In this document: positions 8,666 to 16,302 of the stretch, in pieces | Layout: every line of letters begins with the position of its first letter | How positions within the stretch are numbered: position 1 is the first letter of the stretch | From: a virus | Virus record (IMG/VR): IMGVR_UViG_3300035698_001003 | Location: 1 to 23,130 of that record | Length of the DNA: 23,130 bases | Direction: 5' to 3' (one strand) | The notes under the pieces: generated by a model | The model's input: only the letters and a program-made list of their open reading frames with translations | The model's database searches: none | What the model was told of the DNA's origin: nothing | Made by a program: the position numbers and the translations under genes

Positions 8666-10389
8666 TATATCCTCTTTAATTTTGCTACTAGTTTACCACT
8701 AGCGTTGTATACTTCTCTAAAATTATTTGTATCTACATAATATTGATCTGTTGATTCACTGTATTGTAAATTATTAATATCTTTTAAATCTTCTGGCAAA
8801 CTATTATAAATTGTATCTTTTCTTTTTTGCTCATCTTCGAAATATGGCAATTTATATGCTTTGATAGATTTATCAAATCCGAATCTAGGTACTTTTAAAG
8901 GTCTTGATAATTGATTTAATATAGATGATACATTTTCTACTGTTTGTTGTTCAGGTTCTAATAATTTAAACTTCTTATCAAACTGTTCGATAAATTGACT
9001 TTTATTTATATTTTGATCTTTATTAGCTTTTCCTTTAACTAATCTAAATTCTGCCATACCTGAAATATAAGTATTAACTTGTCTTTGAACTGTTATACTT
9101 CTTTCAGCCTTATTTCCATTAATTCCTTTTATTGCATCTGATCTTTTATTTATTAATTCTGTTATCTTTGTTTTATCTCCGATTTTTACTATCTCTGACA
9201 ATGCAACTCGCTTTAATTGTTTTTGAGACATAAGCTCTAGTTTATTATATTGATTCCAGTCAATCTGTCCGCTAGTTCCGTTAGCCTCTTTTATTGCTAT
9301 TTTCTGAAATCTTAACATAGCATTTTGAGTACTAGAATCTAATCTTTCTATTGGTATCTTATGATTAACAGGATTTCTCACTAAATTATCCCATTCGCCT
9401 TGTTCATATTCATTCTTAGCTTGTATTGCTATTGCTTTTTTCTGTCCATATCTTTTATTTACTTCACTTCTAACTTTCTCAAATAGTTTAGGTTCTGTAA
9501 TTTTATCAACTTCTTGCAACTGTTCTTCTATACTAAGTCCTGAATTTGATATATTCTTTGCATATTCTAAATATGTACCATTTCCTATTTTTGATTCTAA
9601 TTGTGAATATACTCCTGGACTAATACCTTCCTTTTGACTTTCTAATACAAGTCTTGCTTGACTATAATTCTCATTACCTAATAATGACATCACAATAGAA
9701 TTTGCAGTCTTATTATTAAATTCTATTACCTTTAACGATATTGTATCATTATCATACCCACTATCTCTCATGTCTTGTATAATCATACCACGACCAACAG
9801 AGGTATTAGTATTTATATTATCTAAACTAGGACTAATAGACATATCATTTATCCTAACATCCAAATTTGAATTTAAAGAGTTTGCTCGATACTGTCTAGT
9901 CTGTCTACCCTCATGTGATATAACATTGTCTCTATTTGAGACATAAGAAGTTTTAAGTAAGTTCCCAAGTACCCCTTGTGCATATTTAGATTTATCTTTT
10001 AATGTTTCATCTTCTAGTTTCTTGTAAATTTTATCATATTCAATAGAAGCCCCATCAGCTGTTCCTAATTCTCTATTTAATAACCGAATCTTTCTATTTA
10101 TTATATTTCCATTAACATCTGTGATAGTTTCTATATTATTATTTATTAAACTATCTTGTAATTTTATTTTAAACTGAGTATCAGCATCTATAATTGATTG
10201 ATTTTCTTTCTCTCTTTCTTTTTTCTTAACGAGATCGCCTGTACTTGAAATTATATTACCTAGTTTTTTAAAAGAATTAGCAGCATCAACCCCAAAAGCA
10301 GAAGGAGTTAAGCCTGGAGTTATATTTCTAGCTTGTATTGTTGGAGTTCCAATATTAACTTTTCTTTCTGGTATTCTTATGTTTGCCAT
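8665..10389 (-). CDS. gp15-like internal virion protein (574 aa)
   Basis: Almost wholly alpha-helical, charged protein lying between gp14-like and gp16-like genes, the place of T7 gp15, which forms a tube in the periplasm during genome ejection. The N-terminus (MANIRIPERKVNIGTPTI, then the Pro-rich ITPGLTPSAFG) is the usual short extended leader of such proteins, followed by a KKLGNIISSTGDLVKKKERE helix. Residues about 215-300 contain a TPR-like stretch (SLLGNENYSQARLVLESQKE) typical of gp15-like podoviral proteins. No catalytic motif is seen. The length is smaller than T7 gp15 (747 aa). The Shine-Dalgarno AAGGAT precedes the ATG, and the stop overlaps the start of the giant gene by one base, so the two are probably translated in a coupled way. 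Assignment rests on order and composition more than on sequence identity. Confidence 0.75.
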   Translation of the reverse strand: MANIRIPERKVNIGTPTIQARNITPGLTPSAFGVDAANSFKKLGNIISSTGDLVKKKEREKENQSIIDADTQFKIKLQDSLINNNIETITDVNGNIINRKIRLLNRELGTADGASIEYDKIYKKLEDETLKDKSKYAQGVLGNLLKTSYVSNRDNVISHEGRQTRQYRANSLNSNLDVRINDMSISPSLDNINTNTSVGRGMIIQDMRDSGYDNDTISLKVIEFNNKTANSIVMSLLGNENYSQARLVLESQKEGISPGVYSQLESKIGNGTYLEYAKNISNSGLSIEEQLQEVDKITEPKLFEKVRSEVNKRYGQKKAIAIQAKNEYEQGEWDNLVRNPVNHKIPIERLDSSTQNAMLRFQKIAIKEANGTSGQIDWNQYNKLELMSQKQLKRVALSEIVKIGDKTKITELINKRSDAIKGINGNKAERSITVQRQVNTYISGMAEFRLVKGKANKDQNINKSQFIEQFDKKFKLLEPEQQTVENVSSILNQLSRPLKVPRFGFDKSIKAYKLPYFEDEQKRKDTIYNSLPEDLKDINNLQYSESTDQYYVDTNNFREVYNASGKLVAKLKRI

Positions 10390-10399
10390 ATTTTCATCC

Positions 10400-10909
10400 T
10401 TATGCGAATAGTTTTGCTCCGCCTAGTATACTTGAAGTAAGAGCATCAACAACTCCACCCTTTTGAGCTTGATCTCCAGCTATTCTATATCCTTTAGCTT
10501 TTGATCTTAAATTCTTTTGTTCTTGTTCTGCTTGTCTACTTACATTAAAAGCAGATAAATCAGCATTAAGTCTAACAGCCATCTCGTCCTGTGCCTCAAC
10601 ATTAGCTGTTGATCTAACAATATCTTCTGCTGTCTTAGATGATAAAGATATTCCGCTTGATGCTAACTGTGATTTTTGACTAGCAACATCAGAATATAAA
10701 CCTTTTCTTACTTGCTCTGTTTGTCTAGCAGCAGTATCGTATATTAAACCTGTTTGTAATTCAGCATTTTCGCCTACCTCTGCTTGTTGTGCATCAGTTT
10801 CACTAGCAAGATATTGATAATATTTATTTTCAGAATTACCACCTGCTATTGATCCAAAGGCATTAAGCCCTAAACCTAATCCGCCTATAATTGCCGATGT
10901 AGCTCCCAT
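10400..10909 (-). CDS. gp14-like internal virion protein (169 aa)
   Basis: Short protein with a Gly/Ala-rich hydrophobic N-terminus (SAIIGGLGLGLNAFGSIAGG) followed by a long Gln/Ala/Glu-rich helix (YYQYLASETDAQQAEVGEN, then YDTAARQTEQVRKG and SQKSQLASSGISLSSKTAED). This architecture is characteristic of T7 gp14-type internal virion proteins, which enter the outer membrane at ejection and start the ejection channel. The length is close to T7 gp14 (196 aa). GGAGGTTAATAATG gives a strong start 2 bp after the stop of the nozzle gene. It is first in the gp14-gp15-gp16 set here, as in T7. Confidence 0.8.
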   Translation of the reverse strand: MGATSAIIGGLGLGLNAFGSIAGGNSENKYYQYLASETDAQQAEVGENAELQTGLIYDTAARQTEQVRKGLYSDVASQKSQLASSGISLSSKTAEDIVRSTANVEAQDEMAVRLNADLSAFNVSRQAEQEQKNLRSKAKGYRIAGDQAQKGGVVDALTSSILGGAKLFA

Positions 10910-10911
10910 TA

Positions 10912-13329
10912 TTAACCTCCAAATGTTATTTTAGGGATTATACCTAAAATATTTACTGGTAATGCATCTTCTTGTCTATAAAATAATCTTTTACTTTTTC
11001 CAAATTCAACATTCATAACAAATTCAACATTTCCACTAGCTAAAGATATTGGAGTATCAAATGTGAGGTTATCGTTAACAACTTCATCTAGTGTGTTACT
11101 ATGAGCATCATCTGTAATTGTTCCCACATCAGGATCGCCAACATATCCACCACGACTATTCTCAAATATAAAAGTAGCCTGAGATGTTTTAATCTTTTTA
11201 TCTCTTAATGTTCCAGTTTCTTGAAGTGTCATATCTAAAGGAAGAGTTTCAAAGTCTGAAATAAATCTAAGACCAACTACTGCTTTTTCTACTTCAACCG
11301 GTAATGTTATCTCTCCACCAGTAACAACTAAATCAGCTGTTGTTTTTATTACACTTCCATCTCCCAATACATATACCGTCATGCCCTCTAAATGATCTAA
11401 TCCTGTTAATGTATCCGTAGCTACTCCTGAATATGATAATGCACTATCTAAATACCATAAATCTTCTACTACTGTTGTTTTTTCTTCAAATACTTCTATG
11501 AATTTATTAGAATTTCTAGCAGCAACTACCCAAACTTGATCTTTATTATCAGATTTTAATACTGCAACATTTTCAAAAGTTCCGCATGTATCATGCCTTG
11601 AGAAACCTAAAATTTCTTGATTAGGAACATATATCATAGTTAATAAAGTTCCATCACTTCTAACAAAATAGATCGTGCTATTTGGTTCTCTTTGATAATC
11701 CATGTCAACTATTTTATATCCATCAAATAAATGATTAGATAATATATTTAACTCATCCCCAAAATATCCGCCTCGTTCTTGGCTATATTCTAAACTCCTA
11801 ACAATAGCATTAGATGGTTGTAAATATATAACCTTATTCCCTAATTCTATTGGTCTTAATCCTGAACATCCAACACTTTCTTGTCTTGATGCAGATATTG
11901 TAGTAGGTGTTATTACTCCAGTTGATGATCCTACTTGCCATTCACTAGATTCTGACAATGCTAATATATTCTCAAAAGATACTAAATTATTTATATTATT
12001 AAATTCTCTTGATGTTAATTCTACACTTATTGAATCAGTATCTAATATAGGATCGCTAACATCAAAATTATAATAACTCCCAGTCTTTGACATCCAAATA
12101 GTCTGTGGTTCTGTTGGTGTTGATGAAAAAACAAGTCTATCTTTATAAAATGTAGAATTACTAGGAAATCCCCTATAAGTAGACCAAGCACTTTCTGCCC
12201 AATCATCACTAGTTGTTATAGCTGCAAATGTTTGTATAATAGTTCCAACTGCTATTAATCCACTAATTCTAGCTGTTATTTTTATTATTCCAGCAGATGA
12301 AAAAGGATCGTTTGATATTGTTGCGGTAACAGTTCCACTTCCACTAATTGCATTTATCCTCAATAAACAATATTCATCTTCAACTCCAAAATCGTCTATA
12401 TCTACATCTTCCGCGGTATATGTTCTAATTGTCGTCCAGGTTGCAGCATTGTCTATTGATTTTTGAATAGTAAATTTAGTCGTAAATGTTGTACCAGAAG
12501 TTTTTATTCTCCAATTACCTTTACATGCTATTGTCGTGCTAGTTCCAGCTGCTGCAACAGATACAGTAGCATTGCCGCCATCTATATCGTGATAAACTTT
12601 AAAATATGCTCCGACATGTCCAGTAACAAAAAAATCAATAGAAGATGTTAAATTTATTCCTGTACCGACTACTGCCGCTACTGCCATTGTTTCTGCTGTT
12701 GTATTTGAAATCATGAATGGTGGAACAGTATATGAGAATGCTGTTAAAGTCCAAACTATATCAGAAAATCTGCTTAATTCATATGTAGCGTAAGATGAAT
12801 GTGTTAAGAATAATGTGTCAACGCTAGGAGTATATTTTAAATCTGCTAAATCTGCTTCTGCATACGGACTAGGAATTTCAAATATATCTTGCAATACCCA
12901 CTTACCAGCCGCTAAGTCTGTTGAGAATGTTCCTGATGTATGAGATACTATACAATAATATATAAGATTACTTTCTTTTCTAAAATCCCCAACTACATAA
13001 GCTACCGGAGTTCCCCATGCTGTAACATCTCCAAGTCCAAGCCCTATCTGTGATTTATCTTTGTAAAATCTAATATAATAATCTCCAAACTCTAAAATAT
13101 AACTTTCGCCATAAGCTTTTAATGGGATTATTCTTAAATCTTTATCTGTATACTTTGCTTCTGCTATAAATTTAGTTCCAGTTCTTCTACTTACCCCACC
13201 CGCTTTATTTATTAAAAAATTACGACAAGTCTTTAATCCGGTTGCATATTTCTCAATGTCAACTCTTGCATATAAAGATGGTGCTAGTTCTCCTGACGAG
13301 AAACTAGGCTGTATTTTACTATAAGCCAT
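10912..13329 (-). CDS. Tail tubular protein B / nozzle protein (T7 gp12-like, 805 aa)
   Basis: Large beta-rich tail protein forming the nozzle of short tails. The N-terminus SFSSGELAPSLYARVDIEKY, then KTCRNFLINKAGGVSRRTG, is a strong signature of the podoviral gp12-like family, followed by IIPLKAYGESYILEFGDYYI. Around residues 215-355 sits a Thr/Ser-rich region that looks like an inserted Ig-like domain. The core resumes with STFYKDRLVFSSTPTEPQTI and SSEWQVGSS, typical beta-propeller segments of this family, and ends IPKITFGG. It follows the gp11-like gene with TAAATG (no gap), and GAGG lies upstream of the ATG. T7 gp12 has 794 residues, so the length fits. Confidence 0.88.
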   Translation of the reverse strand: MAYSKIQPSFSSGELAPSLYARVDIEKYATGLKTCRNFLINKAGGVSRRTGTKFIAEAKYTDKDLRIIPLKAYGESYILEFGDYYIRFYKDKSQIGLGLGDVTAWGTPVAYVVGDFRKESNLIYYCIVSHTSGTFSTDLAAGKWVLQDIFEIPSPYAEADLADLKYTPSVDTLFLTHSSYATYELSRFSDIVWTLTAFSYTVPPFMISNTTAETMAVAAVVGTGINLTSSIDFFVTGHVGAYFKVYHDIDGGNATVSVAAAGTSTTIACKGNWRIKTSGTTFTTKFTIQKSIDNAATWTTIRTYTAEDVDIDDFGVEDEYCLLRINAISGSGTVTATISNDPFSSAGIIKITARISGLIAVGTIIQTFAAITTSDDWAESAWSTYRGFPSNSTFYKDRLVFSSTPTEPQTIWMSKTGSYYNFDVSDPILDTDSISVELTSREFNNINNLVSFENILALSESSEWQVGSSTGVITPTTISASRQESVGCSGLRPIELGNKVIYLQPSNAIVRSLEYSQERGGYFGDELNILSNHLFDGYKIVDMDYQREPNSTIYFVRSDGTLLTMIYVPNQEILGFSRHDTCGTFENVAVLKSDNKDQVWVVAARNSNKFIEVFEEKTTVVEDLWYLDSALSYSGVATDTLTGLDHLEGMTVYVLGDGSVIKTTADLVVTGGEITLPVEVEKAVVGLRFISDFETLPLDMTLQETGTLRDKKIKTSQATFIFENSRGGYVGDPDVGTITDDAHSNTLDEVVNDNLTFDTPISLASGNVEFVMNVEFGKSKRLFYRQEDALPVNILGIIPKITFGG

Positions 13330-13920
13330 TTATCTAGCCTCATAATATGAAGATGTTTTTGGAATCTGTATATTCTTTTCTTGCGTATCTATCGCCTTTG
13401 CTTTTTCTATTAATGCCAAATATTCCTGCAAGAAAGTTTGGGCCATTGCCTTATCGCCTGTTACTATCATTGATAATTCACTAGCAAGCCTTGCAACAAA
13501 AGCAGAAATAAATAAACTATCAAATAAAACAGGATTAGTTATTTGTTTTATATACTCAACGTATGCTTGATATAAATTAGTGGCTAAAATAGGAGTATTC
13601 GTATCAGGAGATGATAATGGCTTATATGTATAATCCTCACTCTTTGCTCCCGTAGAATCAAGTATATTAACTATTCTTAAACATTTAGAGGGCTTAACAT
13701 ATAAATAATCCCAGCCTACAACTGTTTCATTAGCCAATTCAGCCAGAACTTCAATCTTTGTAGCAAAAGACCAGTTATGTTCTCTTAATACAGTATCTCT
13801 TGTTTGTTCATAAACTATATTACACTTTTTAGCAACTGTGTTAACAGCACTGAGAGTTAAAATTGTACTAGTTCCAATTTTCGTTAAAGCTAAGTTACAT
13901 ATTTCTGTATCTGAAATCAT
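13330..13920 (-). CDS. Tail tubular protein A / head-tail adaptor (T7 gp11-like, 196 aa)
   Basis: Connects the portal to the tail nozzle. The N-terminal motif EICNLALTKIG followed by a helix CNIVYEQTRDTVLREHNWSF is diagnostic of the podoviral tail tubular protein A family; T7 gp11 is 196 aa, the same length. Further conserved parts are WDYLYVKPSKCLRIVNI and a helical C-terminus with SAFVARLASELSMIVTGD. The start ATG (13920-13918) is preceded by a G-run (13934-13930) rather than a standard AGGAGG. That G-run can pair with an upstream C-run, so initiation may depend on RNA folding. The gene opens the tail module, directly downstream of two hairpins. Confidence 0.88.
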   Translation of the reverse strand: MISDTEICNLALTKIGTSTILTLSAVNTVAKKCNIVYEQTRDTVLREHNWSFATKIEVLAELANETVVGWDYLYVKPSKCLRIVNILDSTGAKSEDYTYKPLSSPDTNTPILATNLYQAYVEYIKQITNPVLFDSLFISAFVARLASELSMIVTGDKAMAQTFLQEYLALIEKAKAIDTQEKNIQIPKTSSYYEAR

Positions 13921-13927
13921 TTATATG

Positions 13928-13966
13928 TTCCCCCAAAATTAAGGGGAGAGCAAAGTTACCCTCCCC
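13928..13966 (-). promoter_or_regulatory. Candidate switching hairpin between head and tail genes, overlapping the gp11-like RBS
   Basis: Read on the minus strand there are three arms: GGGGAG (13966-13961), CTCCCC (13948-13943) and GGGGGA (13934-13929). Arm 2 can pair with arm 1 (6 bp, 12 nt loop), followed by TTAATTTT, which resembles an intrinsic terminator. Arm 2 can also pair with arm 3 (four G-C pairs and one G-U, 8 nt loop), which would hide the only Shine-Dalgarno-like sequence of the gp11-like gene. The pairings exclude each other. Whether it acts as a terminator, a translation switch or neither is inference. Confidence 0.4.
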
Positions 13967-13975
13967 AAAATAATT

Positions 13976-13994
13976 AATCCTAAGCTTTAGGATT
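13976..13994 (-). terminator. Hairpin overlapping the stop of the 49-aa ORF, candidate terminator
   Basis: Perfect 8 bp inverted repeat (AATCCTAA, 3 nt loop, TTAGGATT) followed on the minus strand by AATTATTTT. It contains the TAG stop of the 49-residue ORF. With the G/C-rich hairpin about 10 nt further on, it forms a tandem structure between head and tail modules, the same place as terminator T-phi behind the T7 capsid gene. Such a site would lower, not abolish, tail expression. Confidence 0.5.
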
Positions 13995-14129
13995 TTCTAA
14001 TTCTTGTAACTCTAAAAGCATTTTATTCTTTTCTTTAACAATAACATCTAATTCATTCTTCTTTAATTCTATTGTTCTTATTAAATCAAAGATATTTACC
14101 TTTATCACTATAATCTTATCATTTTCCAT
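13980..14129 (-). CDS. Small coiled-coil protein (49 aa), unknown function
   Basis: Too short for an automatic ORF list but well supported: GGAGGCACTATG gives an excellent ribosome site and start at 14129, and the frame stays open to TAG at 13982-13980. The protein starts MENDKIIVIKVNIFDLIRTI and continues with a Lys/Glu/Leu heptad-like helix (ELKKNELDVIVKEKNKMLLE) ending ELENPKA, so it is very probably a short parallel coiled coil. It fills the otherwise empty gap between the fibre-like head protein and the tail module. The family is not recognised. It could be a minor structural peptide, a chaperone, or partly a leader ORF whose translation affects the hairpins at its end. Confidence 0.65.
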   Translation of the reverse strand: MENDKIIVIKVNIFDLIRTIELKKNELDVIVKEKNKMLLELQELENPKA

Positions 14130-14138
14130 AGTGCCTCC

Positions 14139-14156
14139 ATTTTTTTATAAAAAAAT
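14139..14156. repeat. AT palindrome upstream of the 49-aa ORF
   Basis: Perfect 18 bp palindrome of one A, seven T, A/T centre, seven A and one T. It lies in the 54 bp gap between the fibre-like gene and the 49-residue ORF, next to its Shine-Dalgarno sequence. It could be a weak terminator or part of an AT-rich promoter (TTGATT lies further upstream at about 14180-14170), but chance is possible at this base composition. Confidence 0.3.
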
Positions 14157-14183
14157 ACATAAATGTCATAATTAAATCAATAA

Positions 14184-15551
14184 CTATGCATTCGTTTTAA
14201 CACACAATATAAAAATCTGTGCATCCAAAATTCCAACTCCATCAGGTATGATACTTAACGATCCACTTGCTGCAATAATACCTTCTGCAAGTGTAATGTC
14301 TGTTGGTCTATCAATATCATCAGCATTAGCCGCAACTGTTACTGCATTTGTTATATCTGTTCCTCCTCCAGCTGCTCCGTTATTAAGCTTCCAAGTTCCA
14401 CCATCAGCAGAAGTATTTACACTCCAAGCATCTAGTATTTGAAATTGGAAAGGTGCATTCGAACTATAAATATTAACTGCCGATGCTTGATTTGTTAGTA
14501 AATATGGAATTATAAAAGGAACTCCGTATTGTGCTGACGCTGCAATAGTTATAGGGTCTAATTCATCTCCATTTACATTTGTTATAACATTACCTGTGCC
14601 ATCACAATCAATAGTTTTATTTGTTAATGTATCAGCTGTTGCTTTTCCTATTAATGTATCAGTAGCATCGGGAAAAGTAATTACTCTATCATCAGTTTGA
14701 ACTCCCGTAAATGTCATATCTTTATCAGTAGTAGCACCACTTAAATCCCAAAGGATTCTTTTAGTATTATCTGTTGTATCAACTAACTCACAAGTAGCTT
14801 CTAATGATTTATTTTTTAATACTTCCGCTCCTGCCAATGTTGCAACTGTTCCTGTAGCTGGCAAAGTTAATGCAACCGCACTATCAGGAATTGTAAAAGT
14901 TACAGTTCTATCAGCACTAATAGCTGTAGTACAAGCAATTAGCATGTCAAAAGCTGCACCTGTTGATCTAACTGACAAACTAGTTAAACTATCACCTGTT
15001 CCACCATTTATATCCGGTGCAGTTAAAGTTTTAGCTACAAGAGTTTGAGCTAATGTTGTGAATACATAAGTATCAGCAACACCTGCAAAATCCGGTATTG
15101 TCAACGCTCCAGCTCCTCCAGTTTGAGTAGTTACAGTATTCGTTATATCGTTAGTTCCACCTTCCATGGTAAAGCTTGCCGCTAAACCTGTTGCTATTCC
15201 AACTGGCAAAGTTGATGCTGCAACTGCTGTCCAATTTGTCCCATCAAAATATAAAACATCTCCGATAGTTTCGCTAGTGATTGTTAAATCAGTAACTTTA
15301 CCAGCTGTGCTTATATCTGTAGAAACTGCAAGTTTAGAATACGCAATAGCTGCGGCAGAATTTATATCAGCATTTAAAACGCTGTCTGCTAAATCTAATT
15401 TACTATATACAATCGCTGCTGCTGCATTAACTTTTGCATTTGTTATTGCTCCATCTGCAACAGTTCCAACTGTTGCACTAAAAGTTCCGTCTATTTGTGT
15501 TTTATTTAATTGTTTTACTAAATTAGCTCCGTCTTTAAATTTAACTGTCAT
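14184..15551 (-). CDS. Repetitive fibre-like appendage protein in the head module (455 aa)
   Basis: Low-complexity Ala/Thr/Asp-rich beta protein. The N-terminal part has two copies of an ITNAKVNAAAAIVYSKL / LNADINSAAAIAYSKL repeat, common in phage fibres. The middle has LTNKTI-type repeats (VAKTLTAPDINGGTGD, ATADTLTNKTIDCDGTG). About residues 340-455 form a distinct C-terminal domain (VPFIIPYLLTNQASAVNIY, then the FQILDAWSVNTSADGGTWKL stretch), likely jelly-roll-like. It is made between the capsid cement gene and the tail genes, so a head fibre or capsid decoration is more likely than a tail fibre, which is separately encoded at 746-2017. AAGGAGGAG precedes the ATG. The gene ends in TAG; read-through would add only three residues. 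Function is inferred from repeats and position. Confidence 0.75.
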   Translation of the reverse strand: MTVKFKDGANLVKQLNKTQIDGTFSATVGTVADGAITNAKVNAAAAIVYSKLDLADSVLNADINSAAAIAYSKLAVSTDISTAGKVTDLTITSETIGDVLYFDGTNWTAVAASTLPVGIATGLAASFTMEGGTNDITNTVTTQTGGAGALTIPDFAGVADTYVFTTLAQTLVAKTLTAPDINGGTGDSLTSLSVRSTGAAFDMLIACTTAISADRTVTFTIPDSAVALTLPATGTVATLAGAEVLKNKSLEATCELVDTTDNTKRILWDLSGATTDKDMTFTGVQTDDRVITFPDATDTLIGKATADTLTNKTIDCDGTGNVITNVNGDELDPITIAASAQYGVPFIIPYLLTNQASAVNIYSSNAPFQFQILDAWSVNTSADGGTWKLNNGAAGGGTDITNAVTVAANADDIDRPTDITLAEGIIAASGSLSIIPDGVGILDAQIFILCVKTNA

Positions 15552-15552
15552 A

Positions 15553-15870
15553 TTACTCCTCCTTATTTAATTGTTCTTTTATCCATACTTCATTATTAAT
15601 CATATTTCTAGGAACATCTTTTTGATATTTATTTAGATATAATTTCTTTAATTCTTCTAAATTACAATCATCATATTTGTCCTTTTTAATACTTTTATAA
15701 TATTTTGCTTCAATTTCTATAGCTTCTGGACTTATAGCATCAAAATGTTTCTTTTCTGCCATACCAAAATATTCTATTTTTAAAATATCAGGTACAACTA
15801 TTTGTCCTTGATTCCATTTTTTACGTCTAAATCCAAAACTAAACTTATTTGCTTTAAAAATAACTGCCAT
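15553..15870 (-). CDS. Small structural-module protein with SAP/HeH-like C-terminus (105 aa)
   Basis: Family uncertain. The N-terminus is basic and strand-rich (KANKFSFGFRRKKWNQGQ, followed by VVPDILKIEYFG). The C-terminal part, about residues 70-102 (NLEELKKLYLNKYQKDVP, then NNEVWIKEQLNKEE), has the L..LY...Y.K..P...N..WI...L pattern seen in small helix-extended-loop-helix or SAP-like domains of phage proteins, which can bind nucleic acid or proteins. GGAGGATATATG supports the start. It lies 8 bp after the cement gene and 1 bp before the fibre-like gene. A head-completion or decoration role is a positional guess. Confidence 0.7.
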   Translation of the reverse strand: MAVIFKANKFSFGFRRKKWNQGQIVVPDILKIEYFGMAEKKHFDAISPEAIEIEAKYYKSIKKDKYDDCNLEELKKLYLNKYQKDVPRNMINNEVWIKEQLNKEE

Positions 15871-15878
15871 ATATCCTC

Positions 15879-16274
15879 CTATCTTTGATATTCAACATCA
15901 GCAACTAATTGAGCATCAATACTACCTGTGCTATGAGTTCCAACTGTAACATATTGAAATCTCGAGAACTGCAACAAGCCTAAAGGTATTCTAGCTTTTA
16001 CAATTACTGTATTAGCTGTTAAATCTGCTTCTGCCACTGCACCTGTTGAATACAAGTTAGTTGGACTAGAGAAAGTATTCTCGGCACAAGTCTGAAAATT
16101 AATAGTCAAAGATGTTCCAACTGTAAAAGCTGCATTTACTCTAACAAAAATAAACAAATCATCTCTATATGCATTGCCTGCTGCACCATGATCTGCATAA
16201 GTCAATGTTGATATTTCTGTGCCTGTTGTAACTTCTTGAGCTAGCGAATATTCTAAATCTTTATCTATAAACAT
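15879..16274 (-). CDS. Bbp16-family capsid cement protein (131 aa)
   Basis: Small beta-rich protein directly after the major capsid gene. The N-terminus MFIDKDLEYSLAQEVTTGT, followed by a Gly/Ala-rich linker (YADHGAAGNAYRDD) and strands LFIFVRVNAAFTVGTSLTIN, fits the Bbp16-like cement family of BPP-1-type podoviruses, whose trimers stabilise the expanded capsid. The C-terminus (ARIPLGLLQFSRFQYVTVGT) supplies further strands. AAGGAG precedes the ATG, and the gene stops with TAG. The length is in the usual range. The assignment is by motif recall and by position beside the capsid and Bbp19-like genes. Confidence 0.75.
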   Translation of the reverse strand: MFIDKDLEYSLAQEVTTGTEISTLTYADHGAAGNAYRDDLFIFVRVNAAFTVGTSLTINFQTCAENTFSSPTNLYSTGAVAEADLTANTVIVKARIPLGLLQFSRFQYVTVGTHSTGSIDAQLVADVEYQR

Positions 16275-16302
16275 TTTTAATTCTCCTTATTTAATTTTTA
16301 AT

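Noticed and set aside
15166-15570. Plus-strand open frame of 134 codons
   Set aside because: It lies opposite the Ala/Thr-rich fibre-like gene; its open frame is a composition shadow, it has no ribosome site, and the minus-strand gene is clearly the real one. Other plus-strand frames (for example 17678-18091, 7617-7961, 21758-22099) fail for the same reason.
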